From: JACPFN01 sp035478615
GTDB taxonomy: Bacteria > Babelota > Babeliae > Babelales > Chromulinivoraceae
DNA: 64,000 nucleotides
Reading direction: 5' to 3'
Assembly: GCA_035478615.1 (NCBI GenBank)
Contig: DATIJN010000113.1
Span: 1 to 64,000 of the forward strand
The translations under genes and the position numbers were made by a program. Position 1 is the stretch's first letter; the number at the start of each line of letters is the position of its first letter. The notes under the pieces were generated by a model. It saw only the letters and a list, made by a program, of their open reading frames with translations, made no database searches and was not told the DNA's origin. Positions 26,856-35,404 of this stretch are shown here, one piece after another.

Positions 26856-27755
26856 TTACCATCCGATGTATAAATTATTCAGCTGGCACATTTCTGGCGG
26901 CAATGTACTCAATTGGTTGTTATGTAAATACAGATATCGTAGATCACGCATCTGACCCATTTCCGGAGGCAATGCACTCAGTTGGTTGTTAAACAAATAC
27001 AATTCTTTTAATTTATTCAGTTGGCCGATTTCCGGCGGCAATGCACTCAGTTGGTCGTTTGACAAATACAAATATTGTAAATGACCCAGCAGACCGATTT
27101 CCGGAGGCAATACACTCAGTTGGTTGTATGACAAATCTAAATTTTGTAAAGCACTCAGCCGGCCGATTTCCGGCGGCAATGCACTCAATTGGTTGTTATG
27201 TAAACTCAATGATTGTAAAGCACTCAGATGACCCATTTCCGGAGGTAATACACTCAGTTGGTTGTTTGACAAATACAATTTTTGTAAAGCACTCAACTGA
27301 CCTATTTCCGGCGGCAATGCACTCAGTTGGTTATGAGACAAATACAATGTATGTAAAGCACCCAATTGACCCATTTCCGGCGGCAATGCACTCAGTTGGT
27401 TGTTTGACAAATCCAAGTATTTTAAATGACTCAGCTGACCGATTTCCGGTGGCAATGCGCTCAGTTGATTGTGAGATAAATCCAATGCTTGTAAAGTATA
27501 TAATTCTTTTATTGAATATTTATATACTATCTTAATACGTAATTGTTCCAACAAATAACATTGTTTAATCAACTGAAACCAAGTCATCGTATTATTTTTA
27601 AATACAGCCATACTGGTATGGTTATATAAACGTTGATAAATGTGTTTAAACAAATCATCTTGTTGATGACATAAAGTCTTGTTTACTTGACAAAATCGGA
27701 ATACGGACCGGATATCAGCATGAGATACAATTTCACGTAGGACATCGTCATTCAT
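26856..27755 (-). CDS. F-box/LRR protein with minimal N-terminus
   Basis: A 299-residue family member starting directly at the F-box (MNDDVLREIVSHADIRSVFR), so without any N-terminal module. The linker MTWFQLIKQCYLLEQL is divergent. About eight full LRRs plus partial end repeats follow, and the C-terminus stops at QLNNLYIGW without the family cap. A perfect AAAATTGA box lies about 30 bases upstream of the ATG (27785-27792), suggesting early expression. Confidence 0.88.
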   Translation of the reverse strand: MNDDVLREIVSHADIRSVFRFCQVNKTLCHQQDDLFKHIYQRLYNHTSMAVFKNNTMTWFQLIKQCYLLEQLRIKIVYKYSIKELYTLQALDLSHNQLSALPPEIGQLSHLKYLDLSNNQLSALPPEMGQLGALHTLYLSHNQLSALPPEIGQLSALQKLYLSNNQLSVLPPEMGHLSALQSLSLHNNQLSALPPEIGRLSALQNLDLSYNQLSVLPPEIGLLGHLQYLYLSNDQLSALPPEIGQLNKLKELYLFNNQLSALPPEMGQMRDLRYLYLHNNQLSTLPPEMCQLNNLYIGW

Positions 27756-27784
27756 ATTTGTAAGTTTAAAAAATTAAATTCTTT

Positions 27785-27792
27785 TCAATTTT
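27785..27792 (-). promoter_or_regulatory. Early-promoter-like AAAATTGA box
   Basis: Exact match, on the minus strand, to the Mimivirus early promoter octamer, about 30 bases upstream of the F-box/LRR start at 27755. Could be chance in AT-rich DNA. Confidence 0.5.
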
Positions 27793-27803
27793 TTATTAAT
27801 AAA

Positions 27804-28064
27804 ATGAATCAAGTACAGATGCGTTTATTAGTGAATTATATTAGTAACATGATTATTAAATATACTGGTTTTACACCACAAAGTCAAATCATTAATAATC
27901 ATGCATTTATACGATGGGATGATAAATACATTAAAATTTATGAAGTGATGGATGGATACACATTTGAATATGATAGTGGTTATGATATACAGTATTATAC
28001 ATTTACTGAAGGTAAATTGTATCCGTATGTTTATGAACTATTGTCACATATTTTATCATCATAA
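27804..28064 (+). CDS. Small hypothetical protein
   Basis: An 86-residue acidic and aromatic protein (GYTFEYDSGYDIQYYTFTEG) with no recognised domain. It is divergent from the LRR gene at 27755 and its stop lies at a hairpin (28064-28091). Function unknown. Confidence 0.6.
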   Translation: MNQVQMRLLVNYISNMIIKYTGFTPQSQIINNHAFIRWDDKYIKIYEVMDGYTFEYDSGYDIQYYTFTEGKLYPYVYELLSHILSS

Positions 28065-28091
28065 ATAATGATTAAAATATAAATCATTATT
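28064..28091 (+). terminator. 3'-end hairpin
   Basis: Arms AATAATGATT and reverse complement, ten bases, eight-base loop, beginning at the last base of the stop codon of 27804-28064. Confidence 0.62.
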
Positions 28092-28098
28092 CATAAAA

Positions 28099-28722
28099 AT
28101 GATTACCTTATATGGACAAATTGCGGAAGATAATATCTTCCCTAGTTTAAGTTACGCCATTAAATACACCGATTCAAAAACGCACACGTTGCTAAATCTA
28201 ACAACTACATCACGCGATCCGTTAATCATACTCAAATTTTACAAACAAACCGGTGAATATGTATTTCAAAAAATGATACCACTTAAATATTGTCAATTTT
28301 GTGATGATGGTTCAATACTATCATCCAATAAACGTCTATTGGACGGGTTTTTAATGACAGTACAATTGGTATGTAAACGAAATGAAAAATTAGATAAACA
28401 TTGTTTTAAAAAACAATTAGAAAAACAAATTATTAAATTTAATCAACGTCAATCCATTGGTGATCACATTTTATACGGGTCAGATATAAATAGTTTAATA
28501 AGTGATGACGTTATCAATGATATTGGTGATATGTTTATTGAAATCAACAACACACGTACGACATCAAAAATATACAGTCATGGTCAAAATGGAATTATCA
28601 ATGTCAAGCAATTGATTGAATCGTCAATGCGTGATCATGTACCAGCTTCCATGTCTGTATTTGATTATATTAAACGACGGGAACGGGGTTTTAAAAATGA
28701 TCAATTTTTAAAAAATAAATAA
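28099..28722 (+). CDS. Hypothetical protein
   Basis: A 207-residue protein with a beta-rich first half (MITLYGQIAEDNIFPSLSYA) and a basic helical second half ending IKRRERGFKNDQFLKNK. No family recognised. Six bases separate it from the next gene on the same strand, so the two may be expressed together. Confidence 0.68.
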   Translation: MITLYGQIAEDNIFPSLSYAIKYTDSKTHTLLNLTTTSRDPLIILKFYKQTGEYVFQKMIPLKYCQFCDDGSILSSNKRLLDGFLMTVQLVCKRNEKLDKHCFKKQLEKQIIKFNQRQSIGDHILYGSDINSLISDDVINDIGDMFIEINNTRTTSKIYSHGQNGIINVKQLIESSMRDHVPASMSVFDYIKRRERGFKNDQFLKNK

Positions 28723-28727
28723 TATAA

Positions 28728-29282
28728 ATGGAGATTATTATTGAAAAGGAAAAAGATTTAGTATTGTCTTATGCGTCTATGCCTATATATCCTACTACAG
28801 GTGATAGCGTATGGTATCGTATTAAAAATTTTGGTTACGACGTTTATGTTCTAAGCATTGGCGTTAAAGATAAAGAAAATATTAATTGTTTTTTGTCGGT
28901 ATCAGAAGCATTATCACGTTTAAAAGTATCAGATGGTGTAGGTTGTGAAGGATTATGTACATATGATCAATTGTCTTATTATTTTCTTAAAAAAGATATT
29001 ATTGATATAAAGGATGAATATAAAAATGAGATTAACAAATTAAATCAGAAAAATGAAGATATAAAAACTAAATTTAATCATTTAGTAAAACAATTAGAAA
29101 ATTTGGGTTGTTATTGTGATGATTTAGAGCCAAAGTATGAATCAATACCGGATGAATGGTATAATTATCATACTTATTATGATTTAACTCGAGCTAATAT
29201 TCGTATTTATTATCATCAACATTCAACATTTTATGAATACCTAAACTCAAAAGGTTTATTTGATAGGATTAAAAAATATTAA
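28728..29282 (+). CDS. Hypothetical protein with coiled-coil
   Basis: A 184-residue protein. The first 90 residues are mixed; residues 95-125 (DIKDEYKNEINKLNQKNEDI) form a probable coiled coil, followed by NLGCYCDDLEP. No recognised domain. Lies directly after the 28099 gene and converges with 29307-30326. Confidence 0.65.
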   Translation: MEIIIEKEKDLVLSYASMPIYPTTGDSVWYRIKNFGYDVYVLSIGVKDKENINCFLSVSEALSRLKVSDGVGCEGLCTYDQLSYYFLKKDIIDIKDEYKNEINKLNQKNEDIKTKFNHLVKQLENLGCYCDDLEPKYESIPDEWYNYHTYYDLTRANIRIYYHQHSTFYEYLNSKGLFDRIKKY

Positions 29283-29306
29283 AATATAAAATACATTATT
29301 TTATAT

Positions 29307-30326
29307 TTATAACAACTTGTCAATCCAATACGTCAATTCATCATACCAATGTTCACATGATTGTTGTAATTGTTCCATCAATATATCCGGTGTTAGCGTT
29401 GGATGGTCGACTATCACAATATCACCATTGTCATCCACTGTTACTTTGTAATCCAAAAAGTTTTCTTGTTTGGGAAAGATTGGAAATTGTCTCGCATTGT
29501 AATACAAATATAACCAATATTTGAACAAAGATATGTAGTTGTTGATATTCACTTGTTTTTTGTAATCATTCAACTCTTGTAAAACCTTTTGCTTTGCAAA
29601 ATGTGGGTGAATTTTTTCACATTGTAATCTTAATTTGTAGATATGATACAATGTTAATAAATCTATTTTAACTGTTTCAATTTGTCTATCAATATCCAGT
29701 ATCTCATTACCATTACCAAAATTATCAAGTCTATATGTAATTAACCCATTATTTTGTTTAACTTTTTGTATTGTTATACCTTTATATTCAAAAAGATTAT
29801 TAGTTAAAAAATAACTGTATTGATTAACAGCGAAAATATTAAATAATTTTAATGGTATGATAACAAACAAAAATAGTTGAGAAGGTTTATATAGTGTACC
29901 GTATTGATTAATTTCATGATGAGTGATTGGTAGTTGACATAAATGTTGATAATACGCTTGTTGTGTATGTTTACTTACATTTTTACTCAATCGTTGCGAT
30001 TGTTTCAACATTTCTATATTTTGTGATAAAATTGAACTTTGTAATTCAGGTAATAATTCTTCGAATTCTAAAGGAGTATTTTTCAACTTATTAATCAACT
30101 TGACTAAATCTTCCTTTTTACCTACACGGCTACTATAATTTGTTTTGGTAATGGTTTGATAACCATCATAGCGATTAAGTTGTTTAATCAACTCTGGTAT
30201 AGTTTGATACATTTTAATATGTAATATATTTTTAATAAAATAACATGTCGACATTAACATATCATGATTAAATGTATGACATCTAATACATTTAATGATC
30301 AAATAAACGGGCAAATTTCGTAACAT
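29307..30326 (-). CDS. Hypothetical protein, F-box-like start
   Basis: A 339-residue protein. The first 35 residues (LRNLPVYLIIKCIRCHTFNH, STCYFIKNILH) are compatible with a degenerate F-box, after which a basic segment (SRVGKKEDLVKLINKLKNTP) and a long helical region follow. No further domain recognised. The upstream gap to the recombinase holds the inverted repeat at 30357-30373. Confidence 0.65.
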   Translation of the reverse strand: MLRNLPVYLIIKCIRCHTFNHDMLMSTCYFIKNILHIKMYQTIPELIKQLNRYDGYQTITKTNYSSRVGKKEDLVKLINKLKNTPLEFEELLPELQSSILSQNIEMLKQSQRLSKNVSKHTQQAYYQHLCQLPITHHEINQYGTLYKPSQLFLFVIIPLKLFNIFAVNQYSYFLTNNLFEYKGITIQKVKQNNGLITYRLDNFGNGNEILDIDRQIETVKIDLLTLYHIYKLRLQCEKIHPHFAKQKVLQELNDYKKQVNINNYISLFKYWLYLYYNARQFPIFPKQENFLDYKVTVDDNGDIVIVDHPTLTPDILMEQLQQSCEHWYDELTYWIDKLL

Positions 30327-30356
30327 TTTTAATGTGTAAAAATTTACCTTTTTATG

Positions 30357-30373
30357 TTATCGAAAATCGATAA
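30357..30373. repeat. Inverted repeat upstream of the recombinase gene
   Basis: TTATCGA and its reverse complement TCGATAA flank AAA. Outside it the imperfect arms extend with TTTTTAT on the left and ATAAAAAG on the right. It is 83 bases upstream of the recombinase ATG. A serine recombinase crossover site, an autoregulatory operator or a plain 5' hairpin are all possible. Confidence 0.5.
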
Positions 30374-30455
30374 TAAAAAGTATAGGTGTACAATTGTTAG
30401 CTCAAAATAGTTATAAAAAAAGGTTATCAATTAAACATTTTTTTACCTATCTAAA

Positions 30456-31433
30456 ATGACAGTGTATGGATACTTGCGCGTTTCAACCGAAAAGCAAAAT
30501 TTAGCCAATAATAAGGCGGAAATTTTAAATTTGGCTAACGATAAAAATTTAGGCAAAGTTGTTTGGATAGAAGAAACCGTATCTGGACGGGTGGATTGGC
30601 GAAGACGAAAATTGGGTAATATTTTTCAAAAGATGAAAAAGGGAGATACATTAATTATGTCCGAATTTAGTAGAGTGGGTAGAAACAGTTTACAATCTAT
30701 TGAATTTTTAGCTGAATGTAATCGTCGTGGTGTTAAAATTTTATCATTAGCAAATGATATACCAGTTACGGATTCATCAATAGATAATTTAACTATCGCA
30801 TTAAGAGCGTGGCAATCACAAGTGGAACGAGAGGATATCAGTCGTAGAACAAAAATAGGATTAGCAAGATGTAAAGCAGAAGGTGTGATATTGGGTCGGC
30901 CTAATGGTATGATGTTGGAAAAAGATTTAGAATCAAACATTAAAAAAATTCAAAAAATGATGGATGAAGATCGTAAATTTTCTGGTATTGCTAAACAAAT
31001 GGGATGTAATACGACAACTTTACGTAAATTTATTAAAAAATATAATTTGGGTAAATATGATAAGGGCAAAGTACAAATTAACATAGAAAATGAAGAAAGT
31101 AATCAAATAAACGAAGAAAATGAAGAAAACGAAGAAAACGAAATGACAGAAGAAAAAACGACAACTGATCCGCCGATAATAACACCTAAAGAAAAAATTA
31201 AACCAAAATCTAAGAAATTACAATCGCAACAATCACAACAATCACAACAATCACAACAATCACAATTACCTCCATCATATCCTAATAATTATCAACAACC
31301 TGCTTATTATGGACCTTATGGTGCCCCACCCACTTATCCTTATTCATTACCACCTCCTAATCCAAACTTTTATCAACCAAATTATCAATATTATTCTGGA
31401 CAACCTTATACACAACATCCAATACAAAAGTAA
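30456..31433 (+). CDS. Serine recombinase/resolvase with Q/P/Y-rich tail
   Basis: A 325-residue protein. Residues 1-140 are a serine recombinase catalytic domain: YLRVSTEKQ with nucleophile Ser10, MSEFSRVGRNSLQSIEF, and the long E helix ending SQVEREDISRRTKIG. LGRPNG leads into a helix-turn-helix (FSGIAKQMGCNTTTLRKFIK), the resolvase/invertase order. From about residue 205 there is an acidic stretch, then repeated QSQ units and a tail rich in Pro, Tyr, Asn and Gln, not found in bacterial resolvases. No transposase partner or TnpB-like gene is adjacent, so it is not an obvious insertion sequence. May resolve genome forms or segregate repeats. Confidence 0.88.
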   Translation: MTVYGYLRVSTEKQNLANNKAEILNLANDKNLGKVVWIEETVSGRVDWRRRKLGNIFQKMKKGDTLIMSEFSRVGRNSLQSIEFLAECNRRGVKILSLANDIPVTDSSIDNLTIALRAWQSQVEREDISRRTKIGLARCKAEGVILGRPNGMMLEKDLESNIKKIQKMMDEDRKFSGIAKQMGCNTTTLRKFIKKYNLGKYDKGKVQINIENEESNQINEENEENEENEMTEEKTTTDPPIITPKEKIKPKSKKLQSQQSQQSQQSQQSQLPPSYPNNYQQPAYYGPYGAPPTYPYSLPPPNPNFYQPNYQYYSGQPYTQHPIQK

Positions 31434-31441
31434 ATTATAGT

Positions 31442-31467
31442 AAATATAAACCCGTAGGTTTATATTT
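31442..31467. terminator. Hairpin between convergent genes
   Basis: AAATATAAACC and reverse complement, 11-base arms, loop CGTA. It is placed between the stop codons of the recombinase gene and 31476-31871 and could serve both. Confidence 0.7.
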
Positions 31468-31475
31468 ATTTATTA

Positions 31476-31871
31476 TTAAACTTTTTCAAAAACACTACTT
31501 TCAGGTGTCAAAATGTGTAATATTATATCTTTATCAATAGGATTTAACACCATATTTTTGTGTCGGATAGTGGTTATTACATTATCATGATGTTGAAAAC
31601 GAAATATAGAACATGATATTTCATCTCCAAACGTAGTTAATGGTTGTTCAATCGTGACAATACCAAGATTATCATGGTTAAAATACCCATTTCCATTGGG
31701 TTGAAGTACTTCATACATTTGAAGTTTTTTAGCAAATACCTTTACTTTACCAATTCTTGTTATGATATAGCATTGTGCGTATTGTGATTTAATAGGCGAA
31801 TTTCCTGTAGGACCATAAATCTCACCAATCATATCATCATGTGGTTCACAACTACACCTAGAAATGGACAT
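31476..31871 (-). CDS. Hypothetical protein
   Basis: A 131-residue protein with a cysteine-containing start (MSISRCSCEPHDDMIG) and predicted beta strands; no recognised family. An exact AAAATTGA box lies about 27 bases upstream of the ATG, which suggests early transcription. Function unknown. Confidence 0.68.
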   Translation of the reverse strand: MSISRCSCEPHDDMIGEIYGPTGNSPIKSQYAQCYIITRIGKVKVFAKKLQMYEVLQPNGNGYFNHDNLGIVTIEQPLTTFGDEISCSIFRFQHHDNVITTIRHKNMVLNPIDKDIILHILTPESSVFEKV

Positions 31872-31897
31872 TTTCTACTTAATTTTTGTCAAATGAA

Positions 31898-31905
31898 TCA
31901 ATTTT
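31898..31905 (-). promoter_or_regulatory. Early-promoter-like AAAATTGA box
   Basis: Minus-strand exact match to the Mimivirus early promoter octamer, 27 bases upstream of the 31871 start codon. Confidence 0.5.
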
Positions 31906-31964
31906 TTTTATCTTTATATCCAATGTCTTAATTCATGTTATTAAAATTTAATTATCAATTAAAA

Positions 31965-32669
31965 ATGCAAAGCATTGATCAATTGACGCATCAACAATTA
32001 TTGAATGCAATTCAACAATATGATCCAACAATCGAAACGAGTGATGATGTTTTGCGAAAATATCTTACATGGTTGGTGGGATCATCAAAACAGTCCCTCA
32101 CATCAATTGCGGATATTGATCAATTGATTTATCAACATTTACCCACCGTGCAAACCATGAAAGTTAATAAATATAATAAATCACGGATTGATACTTATTG
32201 TGATACAATACTACACAATGCGGGTATTACTGATAAAACATTGAAAACAATCTATCAGACTGCATTGAAAACAAATGATAAAAATGTAATAAAAACAATC
32301 GTGCATTGTTATAATGTGACATTAACACCAAAATTTATCTATTTTAAATATGATTTCCGGTGTGATGCAATGATACGTCAGGCTACATTACCTTTTGATA
32401 AATTTTTGGCAAGGCATCATGAATCACACAAAAATGTCATTGTTTATATAGCACCTAAACTGATTATTGACATGAGACAATTGACACATGCATACAAAAA
32501 CGACGATCATAAAATGATTATTGATAGTCAGTACGGTTTAACAATTAACGACATTTATTATACAATTGCCAAAAATTTAAAAACAATAGGTGCTAAACTT
32601 ATTGATTGTTATTATATTTATAATCTTGTAAGACAATCAAACGGTGTTTATGAACTCAATGTTGATTAA
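31965..32669 (+). CDS. Hypothetical protein
   Basis: A 234-residue protein starting MQSIDQLTHQQLLNAIQQYD. The N-terminal 45 residues look like a short helical SAP-like unit (ID.LTHQQLLNAIQ...LRKYL), the rest is alpha/beta with no recognised family. An upstream in-frame ATG at 31935 would add ten residues (MLLKFNYQLK); I prefer 31965, which follows an A-rich leader. Function unknown. Confidence 0.65.
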   Translation: MQSIDQLTHQQLLNAIQQYDPTIETSDDVLRKYLTWLVGSSKQSLTSIADIDQLIYQHLPTVQTMKVNKYNKSRIDTYCDTILHNAGITDKTLKTIYQTALKTNDKNVIKTIVHCYNVTLTPKFIYFKYDFRCDAMIRQATLPFDKFLARHHESHKNVIVYIAPKLIIDMRQLTHAYKNDDHKMIIDSQYGLTINDIYYTIAKNLKTIGAKLIDCYYIYNLVRQSNGVYELNVD

Positions 32670-32813
32670 TATCATACTAATAATTAATAAAAATGATTAA
32701 TTATTTATTAATTTTACAATATAAATGTTAGAATCGGAATCAGAATCAGAAACAAATGAATGTAAATATTTTTTTGCATGTATATAATATGAAGAACCAG
32801 TATATATAATTAC

Positions 32814-33002
32814 ATGGGTGTTTATAATTCAACAGCAATACAAGTTGATACTAAAATACAAAAAAGATCAGAAACATTTACAATGTCTCGTTATCCAACA
32901 AAACATGAAATTATTATAATGGTATTAGGACATGATGATTATGTTAGTCATATTGTAAGTTACAATGAATTATCAAAAGAGGCATACGATGCATATAATT
33001 AA
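32814..33002 (+). CDS. Small hypothetical protein
   Basis: A 62-residue frame (GVYNSTAIQVDTKIQKRSET) with no recognised domain. Just before it, an ATG at 32725 opens a 20-residue frame with an ESESESE run that stops at 32787; the two do not share a frame. This 359-base stretch between the 31965 and 33029 genes holds nothing else I can support. Low confidence. Confidence 0.35.
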   Translation: MGVYNSTAIQVDTKIQKRSETFTMSRYPTKHEIIIMVLGHDDYVSHIVSYNELSKEAYDAYN

Positions 33003-33028
33003 ATAAAAAAAATTTATATTTATTAAAT

Positions 33029-33715
33029 ATGGATGAATTAAATTTTAATAATAGTAGTAGTATAACAATAAATGAATCAAATATCGGCGGGCCACCAGTA
33101 GGTCATATACCATTCATTACTATCAATAACAATTTAACATCACAACAAAAACACGCTGTATTTCAATCTTATTTAGAAAATCAAGGATATAACTTGTTTG
33201 ATTTTACCAAAATAACTGACACATCAGCCAATAATGAAAAAACAATTGTAAATAATACATCGTTTTATGTCTTTTTTTCAATTTTTTTAATATTATTAAT
33301 TTTATTAATTGCCTTAGTTGTTAACGGGTACATGAATACGCTGGTTGGATTATATTTATTATTGATATTATCTATCATTATTTATGTTGCTAGTGTTTTA
33401 TATCGACAACATACTTTAACATCAATCACTTCATCAACTCAAGTTGTTAATGAAGATATTAAACAAAATAAAATATTGTTTGATCACAGTGTTTTACAAC
33501 TACCCAATAATATTGTTCAGTTGTCACAAAATTTATTATCATCTGATACTATATCATCTGCATCGACATCAGCATCAATCATGTCATTACCACCATCTTT
33601 TACTGAATGTGTTAGTAATACTGTTACTAATACAACATCTGATATATCAGATACATCAGATACATTAGATACAACAGATATTAAATACAATTCATGGCAT
33701 TCATGTAGTACATAA
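33029..33715 (+). CDS. Membrane protein with two transmembrane helices
   Basis: A 228-residue protein. Residues 80-125 form two adjacent hydrophobic segments (FYVFFSIFLILLILLIALVV and LVGLYLLLILSIIIYVASVL) separated by a short NGYMNT turn, so a hairpin membrane insertion. Both ends are hydrophilic; the C-terminal 60 residues are Ser/Thr-rich with SDTSDTLDT repeats, a candidate for O-glycosylation. May be a virion or factory membrane protein; family not recognised. Confidence 0.78.
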   Translation: MDELNFNNSSSITINESNIGGPPVGHIPFITINNNLTSQQKHAVFQSYLENQGYNLFDFTKITDTSANNEKTIVNNTSFYVFFSIFLILLILLIALVVNGYMNTLVGLYLLLILSIIIYVASVLYRQHTLTSITSSTQVVNEDIKQNKILFDHSVLQLPNNIVQLSQNLLSSDTISSASTSASIMSLPPSFTECVSNTVTNTTSDISDTSDTLDTTDIKYNSWHSCST

Positions 33716-33745
33716 AATATAATGATTGATATATTATATTTTATG
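33711..33745 (+). terminator. 3'-end hairpin
   Basis: Perfect 13-base arms CATAAAATATAAT and reverse complement. The left arm contains the stop codon of the 33029-33715 gene. Confidence 0.7.
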
Positions 33746-33755
33746 ATGAAAAAAA

Positions 33756-34766
33756 ATGGATGTTCAACACTTTGTTGATTTGAATCAAGATGTATTATTT
33801 GAAATTTTATCTCATACTGATGTCCAATCTGTATGCCAATTGCATCAAGTCAATAAAACTTTATACAATAAACATGATGATTTATTTAGATACATTTATG
33901 CCCGTTTTTATTATGAAACGGGCATGGATGTTTTTAAAAATAAAACAGATAATATGACGTGGTTCCAGTTGCTTAAATTGTGTTACCAGTTATCTCGATT
34001 GCTCATCTTATTACCTTCAGTCAAAAAATATACCATGAATACATTATATACGAAAACAAAATTAAATTTATCTAATAGTAACATCAAAGTATTGCCGCTA
34101 GAAATGGGTCAGCTGCGCGCTTTACATCAATTGGATTTGTCAAACAACCAACTGAGTGCATTTCCGATGGAAATAGGTCAACTGTGTCATTTACAATACT
34201 TGTGTTTATCAAACAACAAACTGAGTGCATTTCCGCCGGCAATCGGTTATCTGAATCATTTACTAGTATTGTATGTGTTTAACAACCAACTGAGCGCATT
34301 GCCACCGGAAATAGGTCAGCTGAATCATTTAAAAGTATTGGATTTGTCAAACAACCAGCTGAGTGAATTGCCGCCGGAAATGGGTCAGATGAGTGCTTTA
34401 CAACAATTGTCTTTGTATAACAACCAACTGAGTGCATTGCCTCCGGAAATCGGTCAGCTGCGTGCTTTACAACACTTGTATTTGTCATACAACCAATTGA
34501 GTGCATTGCCGCCGGAAATTGGTCAATTGGTGGATTTACAATACTTGTATGTGTCAAACAACCAACTGAGTGCATTGCCGCCGGAAATGGGTCAATTGGT
34601 GGATTTACAATACTTGAATGTATCAAACAACCAACTGAGTACATTGTTGCCGGAAATGAGTCAGTTGTGTGCATTAAGACGATTGTATTTGTTTAAAAAC
34701 AAATTATCAGCGACATTTAAAAACGAGATAAAACTGCAATTACCAAAGATTGATATTATATTATAA
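33756..34766 (+). CDS. F-box/LRR protein, nine repeats
   Basis: A 336-residue member. Short N-terminus MDVQHFVDLNQDVLFEILSH, then a slightly divergent F-box (TDVQSVCQLHQVNKTLYNKH), MTWFQLLKLCYQLSRLL, nine LRRs and the cap ending IKLQLPKIDIIL. Two repeats start FP rather than LP. Followed by an unrelated gene at 34801, same strand. Confidence 0.9.
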   Translation: MDVQHFVDLNQDVLFEILSHTDVQSVCQLHQVNKTLYNKHDDLFRYIYARFYYETGMDVFKNKTDNMTWFQLLKLCYQLSRLLILLPSVKKYTMNTLYTKTKLNLSNSNIKVLPLEMGQLRALHQLDLSNNQLSAFPMEIGQLCHLQYLCLSNNKLSAFPPAIGYLNHLLVLYVFNNQLSALPPEIGQLNHLKVLDLSNNQLSELPPEMGQMSALQQLSLYNNQLSALPPEIGQLRALQHLYLSYNQLSALPPEIGQLVDLQYLYVSNNQLSALPPEMGQLVDLQYLNVSNNQLSTLLPEMSQLCALRRLYLFKNKLSATFKNEIKLQLPKIDIIL

Positions 34767-34800
34767 ATTGTTAAAAAAATAATATTAATGATAACAAAAT

Positions 34801-35358
34801 ATGTCAAATTGTTGCGACGATTCAAGTTCAATCGATCAACCCTTGTTACGTTACAACGCAAATTCATCAGAATGTTCTACTACATCATCGGTATCCTATC
34901 TTGATGATACATCAGAATCATGTTGTGAAGTTGAATGTCGTAAATTACAAAAAAAATACAATCATCCAGATGTGTGTCAATTTAAATCAATCATTACACC
35001 GTTATCAGAATTAACACCGGATAATTGTAAACATCCTGGTCCTATTGCTTTTCGTATGAGGCGTAAAAATAAAGTCGTTTCATTGCAATGGGAACCCTTT
35101 AGCGGTAAGATTACTACGAGTGGTATTACTCATTTATCTTTGGTACAAACAATTTGTAATATGCCACCGTATTCCGTATTTGGCGTATACAATATTGAAC
35201 ATAATGGAAATTTACGACAAGCACCTATTGAAATTAATCCAAATAATGTCAAGGCTCAAGTGTTATTTTACATCAATTCTGATGGTACCGCAACCAATGT
35301 CAATGCGAATGATAGCGTGAATGTGAAAGGTGGTATGGTGAGTTGGATTGTAAACTAA
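34801..35358 (+). CDS. Hypothetical beta-rich protein, possible structural
   Basis: A 185-residue protein. The N-terminal 60 residues are Ser/Cys-rich and probably disordered (SNCCDDSSSIDQ, ESCCEVECRKL). The C-terminal 120 residues have regular strands (GPIAFRMRRKNKVVSLQWEP, SGITHLSLVQTICNMPP, QVLFYINSDGTATNVNANDS) consistent with a jelly-roll-like trimeric head or capsid-associated fold; this is appearance only. A 3' hairpin (AAATAATAAT arms at 35366-35392) follows. Family not named. Confidence 0.7.
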   Translation: MSNCCDDSSSIDQPLLRYNANSSECSTTSSVSYLDDTSESCCEVECRKLQKKYNHPDVCQFKSIITPLSELTPDNCKHPGPIAFRMRRKNKVVSLQWEPFSGKITTSGITHLSLVQTICNMPPYSVFGVYNIEHNGNLRQAPIEINPNNVKAQVLFYINSDGTATNVNANDSVNVKGGMVSWIVN

Positions 35359-35404
35359 TTGAATAAAATAATAATGATTTGTATTATTATTTATATCGAA
35401 TAAA

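Noticed and set aside
30456..31433. IS607-type insertion sequence
   Set aside because: The domain order is catalytic then helix-turn-helix, opposite to IS607, and no TnpB-like gene or terminal repeats are next to it.
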